Source: Laccaria trichodermophora
Lineage: Eukaryota; Basidiomycota; Agaricomycetes; Agaricales; Hydnangiaceae
Direction of reading: 5' to 3'
Assembly: GCA_018417955.1 (NCBI GenBank)
Contig: JACTVC010000020.1
Coordinates: 1,054,001-1,118,000, forward strand
Length of the DNA: 64,000 bases
Part shown: positions 1 to 11,849 of the stretch, in pieces
How positions within the stretch are numbered: position 1 is the stretch's first letter
Layout: each line of letters starts with the position of its first letter
Notes under the pieces: generated by a model
What the model was told of the DNA's origin: nothing
What the model saw: only the letters and a program-made list of their open reading frames with translations
Databases searched by the model: none
Made by a program: the position numbers and the translations under genes

Positions 1-392
1 TGACCGCTTCGATAGGGGTTTTGGTGGGGTGGTATCGTGCTTTGACGACGATGAGGGCTGCTTGGGGGCCATGGGTGGAGTGTTTCCCGGAACTGGGAGT
101 GTTGGAGCCGGGGGTCGAACGGTCATTTGCAGTTTCAGCTCTTCCCGTAGGCTCAGGCATTCGTCCTCTGGCAGCCCCTCGAGAAGGCTTTTACGAGCTC
201 GGTATAGGAGACGCTGTTGACTTTCCACTATCCGAACTGTGCTGACTGTATGTTGCTCCCAATGACATGATGTGGGGTTGTAGGTATCCAGATACAAGGA
301 AGCGTTTAAACCCAAGTCGGATACGAGTGTTGTAAATTGGGATAGCTGGAAATAGGGAAAGGTGGGGACGGTTTGCTGGAGTCATATTGGAT
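1..392 (-). pseudogene. NRP copy 0, 5'-truncated, running off the left edge
   Basis: This is the N-terminal part of the first visible copy of the Pro/Ser-rich putative nuclear protein. The frame reads through the conserved segment containing LYLDTYNPTSSHWEQHTVST and RKSLLEGLPEDECLSLREEL and leaves the window at base 1 inside the Pro/Ser-rich part. Like copies 1-4 it starts at the point that corresponds to the exon 3 acceptor of the complete copy near 57.5 kb, so exons 1 and 2 and the start codon are missing. In addition the codon at 382-384 is TGA on the minus strand where the later copies have CGA. Translation could start only at a downstream Met (the MTVRPP position) or through an unseen new first exon. 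I call it a pseudogene because of the truncation plus the stop, but expression is not excluded. Confidence 0.7.
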
Positions 393-589
393 CTGTCTGT
401 CATCGATGAATTTGAAGTGGGAAAAGAAGGTGGTGAATAGGCTGGAAAGGCTTGACACGTAGATTTATAGAGAGAGTTCTTGGCGATTACCGTGTTGATT
501 CGATGTCCGTGTTGCTGCCGGACCAACGAGAACACAGCCATTTAGAGTTAAAAGACAGATTTGAGTTCAGCGATGAAAAGTGGTAAGTT

Positions 590-3353
590 TTCGATCATTT
601 TTGGCCATAGTTTCGGTGCAAGGTAGAATGGACGAGCAGAACCTCCCCATGAAATTGTTATCGACGACAAAAGAGAATGTCTACAAATGTAACAAAACCA
701 AACAAACAAGTTCTCCTCTTGCCAAGTTCGTCAAACAGCGAAATATCTGGCTAGGTCACACAGGTACGTGTCAGTATCTTATCTGAATGCTGAAACTTAC
801 CGACAAGTTTGAAAATTCAAGTTTGTCAATCACGTTAAGGCAAAAATCCACATTCTCATAGCATCCTGCAAACACAAGTCCATGAGTACTCGGCCAACCG
901 ACCTTACCGTGTGATTGGATGCTTGCAGGGTGGAGAAACTGGGTGTAAATGACTTTCCGATTTAGTAAGTAATCACTCAGCATTTCAAATTCACGCAAAA
1001 CTCACTTATAGTCTGAAGCTACAATGTGTGGCGGATTTGTAGAACATGATCGACCTCCCCAAAAGGTTTGACGCTTCGTCCCAAGCCGGGAGCCCTGGAA
1101 AGGCTAATTAGAGAGATGACAGCTAAATTGCGAGGGTAAGTCAATGAATACTCGAATAACGACACAAACTTACGCCTTACTTTAAAGATTACAATAGACC
1201 CACCATAACTTGATGACGGACGAGCATTCGAGGCGTGGGAGGACCGGGAAACCTCCAGAAACTGGCAACGCATGTTAACAACCTTCAAATACGTGAGTAA
1301 TCACCCTAGCACTCAAACAGACATAAAACTCACATACATCCGAAAGCTACAAAGGCCGAACATGAACGACATCACAAAACGAGTTGGCGGGACATCGATA
1401 CATCGTAACCAGCGTTGGAGAGGTGGATTGGAGGCCGTAATGTGGTGATTCAAGGATGACGAAGGTACATTGAACCCTTTGCTAGATCTTCACACATTGA
1501 CCACACGTAGCCAACAATATCAACGAAAAAGGAAGAAAGGAGTCTCGGGAGGACCACGTCAAGCCCAGACAGTGTTTGCCGGAAATCGATATGTTGCGCC
1601 ATCGCAAAGGAAGGCCTAAACATAATGGGTAAGTACTTGTTTGTATGTAGGGTCCAATCCTTTTTATTCCTGCATGTTGCAGGTTGTCAACAGCAGCCAA
1701 CATTATCCAATGTCCGTATGCTATCCACATGGAGAGATGGCATCTAGCGCACGGCGATACGCCGTGTCAAAGCAAGTGAGATACATGGCAAGTTGGATGG
1801 GTTCCGGAAGCTGGAGGGTGGCCTCCATCCATTTAGCGGACATTGCTAGGTCGATTTGGGGCCAGGAGGAGTGCAGGGCAATTCGCACAGTCGACGTACC
1901 CCCATTTGGCGGATGTCGATACATATAGGTAATGTCGTTGATGGTCGTTGAGGTGAGGAGCGGTAACTTGAATGTGGTGTGTGTCAAAAATGATGCAGCA
2001 GCGCAGGTACGAGCGAATGACAACTTTATGATGAACCAGTAAGTACCATCCCCACATTAGCAATAAGATAATTGACTTACATTGCATTTGAAAGGTGTCC
2101 CAGTGGCGTGGCGGTGCTTCGCACCGCTATCCTCGAACCTGTCCTACACTCAAGAATGGTTTTCGTCAAGAAGACAGCGGTATGTCGTCTCGGAGATCCA
2201 TAGCAACCGTGAAGGGTTTTGGTGGCATATGTCCATTTTGCGGACGACGATACATTGTCGTCTTGGGGTCAGGAGGAATGCAGGGCATCTTGCAGAGTCG
2301 TCGTACCCCCATTTGGCGGACGGCGATACATATAGTCAACGTCACATGTTGAGGTCACGAACATTGACATGGTGCACAATGGCAATTTGACAATAACGAC
2401 GGCAGGAAATCTATGAGTAGATGGGAAATCTAAGATCAATTCGTAAGTATCATCCCCACATTATAAAAAAGATTAACGACTTACATGGCATTTAAAAGGA
2501 GTTTGGCGTCGCGGTGCTTCGCACTGCTCATCCTCTCAACTCAACAAAGTTTTTCTTCATTCAACTATGAGGCATTCCTTGTGGGCCAACAGTCCGCTCG
2601 CCGCAGGGCCAAAACCTCGGAAGAATAGTGCGAAAATCTTCGAAAAAAGGTCAGTGTAAGTACATATGTTCAAATACGAGAAGTAAAAGCAAGAGCTAAC
2701 CTTTGTTCAGGGGCCAGAGGTGTTCCGCGCCTCTCGCAATGATGATGGGCCACAGCCTGGATACATATGGCTTTGTGAAGTCTATGTATACACGTTAACC
2801 AGACAGCGATACAGATAGTCAACATCAAAATAGATGTCTATGAGGCCAAGAATGATGACATGGATGTGGTGAACTATGGCAGCAGCGGTGATTGAGAAGA
2901 TAGAGCAGAAATCTTTGAAAATGGTTAGCACATATATTCAAATACCAAAAATAAAAGCAAAGGCTAACCTTCGTTCAGGTGTGAGAGGTGCTGCGCACCT
3001 CTCGCAATGATGACAGGCCACAGCCTGGATACACATGACTTCATGAGGAAATGAGAAGGTTGACTACATTACTTGTGGGCCAATGGACCACTCGCTGCGG
3101 GGCAAAAGCCTAGGAAAAATACTGCAAAAATCTTCGTAAAAAGGTGGGTGTTTGGACATATGACAATACGAACAAGGGCTTACCTTTGTTGAAAATAAAT
3201 TGCCTCTTGCAATAGCCAGAAACAACGATGGGCAACAGTCTGAATGTCTTCGATGGCAAGCAGCATATGAAAACCATTGGAAGGAGGGTCATAACGACAC
3301 CATGGGAAAAGGAGAGGAGGATGAAAATGGCAAAAATCGTCAGAGCCTTTATA
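590..3353 (-). other. L1, left spacer gene: multi-exon unit of unknown family
   Basis: A candidate transcription unit on the minus strand starting at a TATA box (TATAAAG at 3347-3353) and running towards NRP copy 0. Successive stretches of 90-350 bases are separated by intron-like segments of 50-65 bases with GTAAGT-type donors, CTTAC/CTCAC branch sites and AG acceptors. Several exons read as YMYRRPPNGG or YMYRHPPNGG followed by a segment with ALHSSWPQ and AKW. Hairpins GGTGC-N3-GCACC lie at 2111-2127 and 2983-3003, with decayed ones near 2511 and 2717. I do not recognise the family. Frames change between exons and several stops remain, so a single intact protein cannot be assembled; it may be decayed or partly non-coding. 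It is a diverged inverted copy of R1. Confidence 0.4.
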
Positions 3354-5257
3354 CCTGGGCACTACGGGGATCTGCGAGGAATGGTGCTATTTTTGCAGTG
3401 GCCTGGGCCAACAGCCCTTCGGCTCCCATTGATTTCCCACCGCTAAATTCCATTTCAGTGAATGATCCCCACTAACTTACCCTGTGTGATCGGACATGTC
3501 CATAGCCTAAGATCACAGAATTACTCTCGCTCATTTCAGAAAATTTCCTGGTTTGCTCAATTGCTGACATTCTCTGAATTCCTTCTTCAATTGTTTCGGT
3601 CAAGTTCCAGCAATTCATACTCATTGCAGTCTGATGAAATGGGCATGAATAGAAAAAACTGAACTGACCCAAATTCCGGTACTCACTAAGATCCTGAGAA
3701 TTGAAAAGTTGAAATATTACCCTTGATGCCATGCACACCATACATTCCAGCTCATAGGGTTTCAATAAACCTGATCTGTGATCCCAGCATGTTTACATGG
3801 CGACATCATTTGGTCAGCATATACAAAGGGTTGTGAGATTTGGACCCACAAAGGCAATGAACCCGATGACGAGAATGAGGTAAGGAGTATGGATGGATGA
3901 AAGAAAGGCAGCAGACAGTGCAGAGTTTCATCATTGATCTAATCTGATCTTGGAAACTCAATGGGAACATGTGCCAATTGCCCTTCTCCATAGCCCGTCT
4001 GCTGATCAGTGATAAAACTGAGAGGTTGCAAGTGAAGAAGTTGATCACAAGCCATATTCCCTGCTCATTTTGCCATAAATGCATACTCTAATTCTGAAAT
4101 CATTACTTACAATATTATGAGTGGTTTTAAAGGGGTCAGCTCCCTTGCAATCCCATTGACGAGGCCAATATGGGGTATGTGTGTCAAAATATGATATGTA
4201 TAATGGAAAAGCTTCGCAATTACTTAGAAGTTTACTTTGACTTGATACTTTTACGTCTGGCAGCTTGCCAGTATTTGTATGTATTGAGCAACTTTAGCAT
4301 TTAAATTCATAACTTTTTTCGCATTTTATGAACAAGACAAGTCGTTCAAAACAATGCCGTATTCGATACTAGTAATTTATTTACACATGTAGAAAAAAGA
4401 ATCAAGTGAGCGCGTTGGCTGGTTGTGCTGCGCGTCGAAGATGAAGTGAGAGCATGGTGAACAAACAAATGCACATCTCCTCCTCCCCCGTTTCTGCTTC
4501 TGCCTCTTTCCGTACTCTTCATTTTCCATCAAGGGTCCGGCTCTAGACCTTCCTCCCATCCTCACTAGCAACACTCATCCCTTGTTCTCGAAATTTTTCT
4601 TCCTTCTCGTTCCTTCTTTTAGGTCCCCGCACTGAATTCAGAATCCTCGCAAAGTGCCTGTGCATTGTAGGTTCTTTTATGAAAAACTTCTGCATCAGAA
4701 ATTAGCACCATCAAGGGTCCTACCTGACAGGTGAAACCCGTTTTACCCAGCACTTTTGCGCGATCTGTGCGGTGATTGTTTCTTCGATGGTGGGTAGGAG
4801 GCCGTCCTCCATTTTCTACTACTCAATTGTCCGTTTTTGTATATCCCCCATTAGATATTCTTTGGGGGGGTACTTCTGTGGAGTACCAGGTGGCTACTAG
4901 TGGAATTTCTTCTCTTGTAGCATTTCATTTTTGTTGAGCAATGCAATTCCGAATCCTCCGACGTTCAAAGTCACGTTTGAATGTTTGCACAAGTACGCGC
5001 AAAGATGTACTTCTTTTATTTTTGTTTCTTCACGTACCACCAAAGTAGTCAATTTGATATCACCGAATAAAACAGTCCTAACCGAGTGACGAAGGGGAGG
5101 ACATCTAGCAAATTGCGCAGGGCATGTATCTCCGATCACTCATTTCCGGAGTTGCAACCATAATTCATTTTCCTCCCATCCGTCAAACATTCCGTGCCCT
5201 GACAGGTACGCCATATTCCGGATACGCCGATATCGCCTCTTCAAAAGTCTATAAAAG
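3347..5257. promoter_or_regulatory. Divergent spacer of unit 1 with a TATA box at each end
   Basis: The stretch between L1 and R1 is bounded by TATAAAG on the minus strand (3347-3353) and TATAAAAG on the plus strand (5250-5257), the latter followed by a CT-rich leader. It holds AT-rich sequence and fragments of open frame that I cannot assign. Unit 1 lacks the 47-base hairpin insertion found in units 2-5: the site reads straight through near 3630. A shared bidirectional control region is inference from the layout. Confidence 0.45.
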
Positions 5258-7460
5258 CCAGGGGACTGAACGTCAAATCCCCATCCCTTTCCTCCACGTC
5301 TCTTCCCTCTCCTCTCCTCTCCTCTCTCCTCTGCTCCCTCTCGCACTCCTCGCTATCATGGCCTTGTTCGTCACTGGTGTCCTCATTGTTGAAGACTACG
5401 ACCAGGTAAGCCAGTCAACGCTACTCTCGACAATGCGCAGTACTCACCAGCCGAAATACTGTTTGCGCAGAGCGCTTCGTCATCATGTGCATCACCGGCC
5501 TTTTACGTCGACAACGAGTTCTGTGCACATATGATCATTTGCGGAGAGTTCTAGATAAAAAGGTACATCAGTTTTCAATAGAACACACGCCGTTTACTTA
5601 CGAATGCTCTTTCAGTTATTTGAAATTAAGTCTATCTGAAGTTACAGTCAGCATTCGCTTATCCCGCGAGAATACTCAGGTACTGACCATTGTTTCCCCA
5701 TAGGCGGTTGACCCTGTGACGAGCGGACCACCACGTTCTCAATAAACCCTCCGCGTTCTCGTTAAAAGAGGCAGGGGACGCATGCTCGAAGTCGCGTACC
5801 ATCCCTAGACGTCCCATCCATCGGTAAGTATTGAACGTGCTTTGACCTCATTTACTTACCTTTGCCGTGCTTTAGACCGTGTTTTTCCTTACAGGTTTTC
5901 ACCTTTTTTCTGACGTCTTGGCCCCGCGGCGAGCGGACGGACACCTTGGCTCTTCGCAAAAGGCCATAGTGACTCTACCCGACCTCGAACGCATGCTCGT
6001 TTGCCTGTCGTCATTCTCGGTTGCCGCGAGAGGTGCTACGCACCTCGAGCATTCGAAAAAGCTGATTGAAAAAGGTCAGTACACGCTCGTCTTTCTGGTG
6101 TTTGAAGTACTTACACACGCGCATTTGTTCCAAGGAAATCGTGCCTGTGTATTCTACCGACGTTTTCGCCTAGCGGCGAATGGATCACCTGGCTGTACAA
6201 TTGAACACTAAACAAGGTGAGTACGTATCCAGGCTCTTTGAGTCAGACTTATGAACTTACACCTCGGTTTTCGAAGATTGGCGCCCATTTCTTCTGAGGT
6301 TATGGCCCCGCGGCGAGCGGACCACTGGCCCGGAGCCAAAGCCCCGTAGATGATGAAAACCGTTGTTGAGTATAGGATAGGTTTGAGGAGTAGCGGTGCG
6401 AAGCACCGCGCCGTCAAACTCCTTTTAAATGCAATGTAAGTGGCTTATCTTATTGTTGATGTCGGGATGTTACTTACCAATTCATCGTAGTAGAGTTATC
6501 GTGCTCGCTGATTTCCTGCTACCGCTGTTGTCGACTATCCCCTATGCGCACCACGTTCACGTCGTTCCTGGCCTCAACACGACGTTGAATATATGTATCG
6601 ACGTCCGCCAAACGGGGGTACATCGACTTAGCAAAGGTATGTAAGTTTCCACGAATGTTTAAGAAAGGAGAACTTACTTCGTGAATGTAGCATCTACGCC
6701 CCATGGATAGTCGTCGTCAACGGCATTGACTATCTGTATCGACGTCCGCCAAACGGGGGTATGTCGACTGCGCAAAAGTACGTTAGTTTCCGCGAAGGCC
6801 TGTTTAGGGACGGAGAACTGACTTTGTGAATGTTGCAGCTACGTCCCATGGCTCGTCGTCGTCAATCGCGCCCTCAGCACCTTGCATACCCTCTAAGCTT
6901 CTTGAAGAACCGTTGTATCCACAGTCCACCCCTTTGCAACGAGGAAGTCGTCCGTTTCTCGATTGTTTGTTTGAGAGGTGGTCTGTGGTGGGCAATGGGA
7001 GGAGTCCTGCAAGACGTAAGGAAGAGATGGTGATGCGTGGGACGAAGGAAAGCGTTCCGTGGCTATCGATCTGAAGAGTGCGTTGGGGAGTGACTGTGGT
7101 GGGATTGTTGGACGATAAAACGTTGTGAGTGTTTCTCTTGTTTTTTCCCCCCTTGATTTCAGAATGTTGATAGAGTGGAACAGACGCGGACTTGCCAATT
7201 GTCGTTGATGAGGGTGGAGAGATACACGAGTTCCTAGATTGTTGGGTGTTTGGAGACGTTTTGAGGAGAAAACGACCGCTGGAAGTTGGTGGATCCTGCT
7301 CTGTAAGTACTCCCCTCTGAAAGTCTCATTGAGAAGCTCACGTCTGTTACGCCTCAAGACCCTCCTTAACCGCAACCATCACCAGACGGCACATACCCTA
7401 CACGATCCTTTCACCCTCTCAAACCCTTTATCGGCATGGGAATCGTGCGTTGAGACGTTG
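5250..7460 (+). other. R1, right spacer gene: multi-exon unit of unknown family
   Basis: Starts with TATAAAAG at 5250-5257 and a CT-rich leader. The first ATG at 5358 opens the exon MALFVTGVLIVEDYDQ (5358-5405), followed by an intron GTAAGC...GCGCAG at 5406-5470. Exon 2 stays in frame up to a TAG after CGEF, where unit 4 has TAC. Later exons carry the LAPRRAD box, hairpins at 6030-6046 and 6393-6409, and YMYRRPPNGG boxes near 6596 and 6738. The intron after the AATGCAAT exon end is homologous to one in the L genes in opposite orientation. Family not recognised; probably decayed in this copy because of the early TAG. Bases 7460-7799 between it and the P450 hold intron-like sequence but no gene I can support. 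Confidence 0.4.
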
Positions 7461-7799
7461 TAGGGCGTAGTTATGTCGGAGACGGACGTTGAAGGTCGTT
7501 CAGTGTGACGTGTTGGTTCTTCTTTAGCGGGGCTGGTTGGGAGGAAGGGTGGATGGGAATGCGAGGCATGGGTCAGAGCCGGAATCTGATTGATTAGAAG
7601 GATTGAAGACGCGAGTACCCGTAGAATGTATGTATCAAATCGCGTCGCGTCCGTTTTTGATTCCGGCTGCGTCATCAGGAGCGCCATCTGCTGATCGATC
7701 CCTGCACTCCATTCAATCCTTTTGTCAATCCATGCAGGGCTCTGCTTACAGCGTATACAAAACCACATCCATCCTATCAATGGCGCCCTCTCCATCATC

Positions 7800-10016
7800 A
7801 TGTCCTGGTCAACCCACCTCGCTCCCGCTATCACACATCACTTGCCCACCTGGACCACACACCTCCACCTCCCACCGATCGACATCCAGATCCTCATCCT
7901 CCTCTCCCTCCTCGCCCTCATCCCCTTCCTCCCTCGCCCTTCTTCCTTCTTTCGGGCCAGCGTCCGAACAACGCCCCTCCCCGGCCCACGCAACACCTCC
8001 CTCCTCTTCGGGCTCTACCGCCACATCAACGAGTCTCCCGATCCCGGGCTGGTATACGAACATTGGGCGGAGGAATACGGTCCCGCGTATGTTGTCCCTG
8101 GGGGTTTTGGCTCCAAGAGGGTGGTGATTCTCGATCCGAGGGCGAATGCCCATTTTTATGCGAGGGAGACGTTTGGGTATGTGCAGACGAAGCTTTCGAG
8201 GGTTTTTATTGAGAATCTGGTGCGTGCTTCGTCTTTTTTTCTTGGAGTGAGCGCTTATGGTGTGGATGTAGTTTGGACGAGGGTTGTTGTGGGCTGAAGG
8301 GGCGAGTCATAAGCGGTGAGTTTTCGATCTCTTTTTTTCTTGTTTCTTACTGATTTATGTTGTACATAGCCAACGCAAAGCGCTTACCCCAGCATTCAGC
8401 AATGCAGCCATCCGAAAACTAACCTCCGTATTCTTCGATTCTTCATACAAGGTTCGTCACTGTTTCCCCTCCCTCCTCTGGCCCTCGTTGACTCGCGTTC
8501 TAAATATAGCTGAAAGGAATCTGGGACGCCAAAATCGACGCAAGCACCACGGACGACGTTATTCTGGACGTCCAAATCTGGATGAACCACATCTCGTCCG
8601 TCCTCCCTCCCCTCCTCTCATCCCCTCACTAACACCCTCTCTATTTCCTCCGTAGACTCGACTCAATAGGCATAGCAGGCTTCTCGCACACCTTCGGCGC
8701 CCTAGACGGCAACAACACACCCGTCATAGACGTCTTCGACTCATTCGCATCTTCCGACACCTCCTTTCTCTCCAAACTCGTGTTTTTCCTTGGACCCGTT
8801 TTTCCAATGTTGCAGAAGTTGCCGACGAGGCAGAATAGGATGTTTAAGAGGTTGAGGAGGACTATGGGGGCGATTGCGGATGAGCTTATGGCTAGGGACC
8901 GGAGGATGCGTGAGGGGGGAGTAGTAGGGAAAGGGAAGGAGGAGCAAAAGTCGATTATTGGGTTGTTACGTGAGTTCCTTTTGCATGTACCTGAATTGGG
9001 CTGATGAGGAGACAGTGAAAGCGGAGGATAAGAGCTCGTCGTTGGCTATGACGCAGGAGGAGATTTTGGCTCAGGTTCGGTACCTTTATTTTTTGAGAAT
9101 GTTTTGATGACGTTCTTTCTAAATAGATGAATGTACTCCTACTAGCGGGCTACGAAACCACTTCCAGTAAGCCATCCCATTCCCCTTCTCTTCTCCCTGC
9201 TTATTCATCACTTACAGTCAGCTTAACCGTACGTTGTCCCCCTTACCTCTTCCCAAATACTAACACCTTCGTTTCACAGTGGGCCCTAATAGAACTCTGC
9301 CGCCGCCCAGACAAACAACAACGACTCCGCGACGAGCTCTCCCAATTCAGCGGCACCGATCCAACATGGGAACAACTCTCCACGAGCCTGCCTTACTTGG
9401 ATGCGGTTGTCCAAGAGGTGTTGAGGTTGCATCCGCCGGTTGAGGAGACTACGCGTGTAGTAAGTTGTTTTCTTCTTCCTTTTTTCCCATTCACCACGCA
9501 CAAACGAACAACAGGCAGCTCAAGACGACATAATCCCCTTTTCCTCCCCCTTTGGAACTTCCGGCACCAACACGTCATTGGTGATAGCGAAGGGAACAAC
9601 CATCACATCCCCCATCCGCGCTCTCAATCGCTCACAAGCGCTCTGGGGCCCAGACGCCAAGGAGTTTGTACCCGAGCGGTGGTTGGATGATATGCGTGGC
9701 GTCACGGGGAAAGCAAAGGAGATTATGGGACATAGACATATATTGACGTTTTCGGATGGGCCGAGGACGTGTCTTGGGAAGGGGTTTGCGTTGGCGAATT
9801 TTAAGGTTCGTTTCGCGTTTCCAAAATTCCTGTTTTCTGAGTTGAGGTTGACGTGCACTATAGGCGACGTTGTCGGTGTTGATTCGGAACTACGACTTTG
9901 CGTTCCCTGGTGGTGTGGATACGAAGATTGAGAAACATCCCTCTATTTTGCCTCGTCCGAAGGTTGCTGGGGAGGTTGGGGCATGGGTTCCGCTGAGCGT
10001 TAGGAGGGTTGAGTGA
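7800..10016 (+). CDS. Cytochrome P450, copy 1 (11 exons, 559 aa)
   Basis: A microsomal class II P450 monooxygenase; such enzymes use NADPH-P450 reductase at the ER to oxidise a small lipophilic substrate, which cannot be told here. Exons: 7800-8219, 8272-8315, 8370-8451, 8510-8595, 8656-8969, 9016-9074, 9127-9166, 9218-9228, 9280-9459, 9515-9805, 9864-10016, all with GT-AG introns. An N-terminal membrane anchor (ILILLSLLALIPFL) is followed by a Pro-rich hinge (PLPGPRN). The I-helix motif is AGYETTS (aa 342-348), ExxR is EVLR (398-401), PERW is at 465-468, and the haem loop is FSDGPRTCLG with Cys498. Exon 8 is an 11-base microexon. The ATG at 7800 was chosen over one 78 bases upstream because the upstream reading is broken in copy 4. 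Convergent with NRP-1, 149 bases between stops. CYP family not assigned. Confidence 0.93.
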
Positions 10017-10164
10017 GTGATTGGGATTGGATTGTGCACGGTTAAGGTTGTATTTCAAGTTGTGATTCAAGAGCATTGTACTCGTGTTGTGTTCGAACTA
10101 CTGTACATTGAATACATACATATGATACACAATTTTTCGTCTTGTTGATTCGTAAATGACTCGA

Positions 10165-11692
10165 TTAAACTGTCCTTGAGCCAGCAGAGAGGTGGTTCAG
10201 ACTGGGGTCGTATACGTTGAGAGCTACCGTCCCCATGTCAGTTGAGTAACTCGTTTCAGTTAAAGCAAGAAGATCAACATACCGCTCTGCATTTGAGCCT
10301 GACCAGGCTTATTCGACGAAGTTCCTAAGTATCCCACGACAAATTAGACATGGTTTACAAAAAGCAAAGAAAAAAGCGAAACAAACCCTGCGAAGCAATA
10401 GGACTCTGCAACGAATCCATGACCGGCTTCCCGCTCCCATCTTCCTGACCCACACTCTGCTGGCCATTCATACCCTGCAAAAGGGTTCCCGGAGGGCCAT
10501 GATACGCCATCACCTGAGGCTGCCTCTGCTGCTGTTGGGGTGCCTGCATCTCCCCTCCTCCTCCACCCACCCCTCCTCCTCCTCCACTCGTCGTCGTCCC
10601 ACTCTTACTCTGAGTCAACCCACCACCAGCATTCCCAGCCTTCCCCGGCGGCCTCCCCTCAACCCTCCTAACAAACTCCCCCCAACACGCCCTCTCATCC
10701 CCACCCATCGCCTCAAACTGCTCCCTCACGGCCGCTGGCGCCTTTCGCCAAACCGCCCGATGCCGACACACCGTGCTCTTCACGTACCGACTCCCAAACA
10801 CGCGTTCGAACGCCGTGCGTTGGGTCATGCTTGCCCCGGAGGGGGACTGGGAAATGAGCGAGTCCATGGCTGCGAAACCTGCGGAGAGCTCGTAGACTGT
10901 GTAGTCGTTTGGCCAGCGTTTTAGTGGTGGGTGTGGGTGGTATGGTATTGAAGAAGAGGATGAGGAAGCGGGGGAGGAGAGGTGGATTGGTGTTGTTGGT
11001 GTTAAGTAGGCTGGGGGGGCGGATTGGGGTTGGAGAGGGGAAGCAGGGGTGGGTGTGTAGAAGGTGGGGTATAGGTATGCAGTGGGTGTGGGGTTTTGCG
11101 TGTTGGTGGTGGGGTTCAACGTAGGGCTGTTGGTGGATGTTGATGGGGTCGGTGGGAGTACTGCTGCTGATGTGGATGCAACGAGGATGGGGCTGCTTTG
11201 GGGTGGGGGAATGGTGCCGTGGGACATGTAGTACCCGTTTGAGATGTGGATCTTTGATAGATGCCCCCCTGGGTCGGAGGGGTCTGGTATTGACCGCTTC
11301 GATAGGGGTTTTGGTGCGGTGGTGTCGTGCTTTGACGACGATGAGGGCTGCTTGGGGGCCATGGGTGGTGTGTTTCCCGGAACTGGGAGTGTTGGAGCCG
11401 GGGGTCGAACGGTCATTTGCAGTTTCAGCTCTTCGCGGAGGCTGAGGCATTCGTCCTCCGGCAGCCCCTCGAGAAGGCTTTTACGAGCTCGGTATAGGAG
11501 ACGCTGTTGACTTTCCACTATCCGAACTGTGCTGACTGTATGTTGCTCCCAATGACTTGATGTGGGGTTGTAGGTATCCAGATACAAGGAAGGGTTTAAA
11601 CCTAAGTCGGATACGAGTGATGTAAATTGGGATAGCTGGAAATAGGGAAAGGTGGGGACGGTTTGCTGGAGTCGTATTGGATCGGTATTGGA
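10165..11692 (-). CDS. NRP copy 1, putative nuclear protein, 5'-truncated
   Basis: Minus-strand exons 10387-11692, 10283-10324 and 10165-10223 give an open frame ending in NHLSAGSRTV. It contains a conserved N-terminal part (QQTVPTFPYFQLSQF), a long Pro/Ser/Thr-rich middle, a conserved C-terminal block starting KRWPNDYTVYELSAGFAAMD and including RTAFERVFGSRYVKSTVCRH, and a Gln-rich tail. The block looks like a folded DNA- or protein-binding domain and the rest resembles a transcriptional activator, but I do not recognise a named family. Compared with copy 5 the two first exons are missing, and no in-frame ATG precedes the Met of MTVRPP about 100 codons in. A TATAAAT lies near 11735 in the new upstream sequence, so a transcript is possible. 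Functional status uncertain. From 10633 on it is identical to copy 2. Confidence 0.65.
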
Positions 11693-11849
11693 CTGTCTGT
11701 CATATTTGAATTTGAAGTGGGAAGACACGTAGATTTATAGAGAGTGTTCTCGCCGTTTTCCGTGTTGATTTGATGTCCGTGTTGCTGCCGGACCAACGAG
11801 AACGCAGCCATTTAGAGTTAAAAGACAGATTTGAGTTCAGCGATGAAAA

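Larger units (their letters stand above)
393..11692. repeat. Tandem repeat unit 1 (11.3 kb)
   Basis: One period of the array, from the point where NRP homology ends to the same point in the next NRP copy. Order: L1 (minus), TATA-flanked spacer, R1 (plus), P450-1 (plus), NRP-1 (minus). Its L gene is almost identical to that of unit 5 (offset 45714, later 45711), whereas its NRP end is identical to that of unit 2. Confidence 0.9.

Noticed and set aside
2111..2127. Hairpin as a tRNA arm or transcription terminator
   Set aside because: No cloverleaf around it, and fungal RNA polymerase II genes do not end in such hairpins; it recurs within exons.
4377..5139. Minus-strand frames in the central spacer as genes
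   Set aside because: They vary between units by frameshifts and stops and have no protein-like conservation.
5290..5345. CT-rich run before the R start codon as a microsatellite of interest
   Set aside because: Polypyrimidine leaders are ordinary in highly expressed fungal genes; length differs little between units.
5681..5704. A 24-base GT-AG intron in R1 (GTACTGACC...CCCATAG)
   Set aside because: Too short for a spliceosomal intron and without a branch site; I left the exon structure of R there open.
7722..7799. In-frame ATG 26 codons upstream of the P450 start
   Set aside because: The upstream reading contains no anchor-like sequence, and a one-base deletion in copy 4 breaks it, so the ATG at the ATCATCATG position is preferred.
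10713..11450. Long Pro/His-rich frame of 245 codons on the minus strand, and plus-strand frames over NRP
   Set aside because: They are out-of-frame shadows of the NRP coding region, with biased composition due to its Pro/Ser-rich middle.
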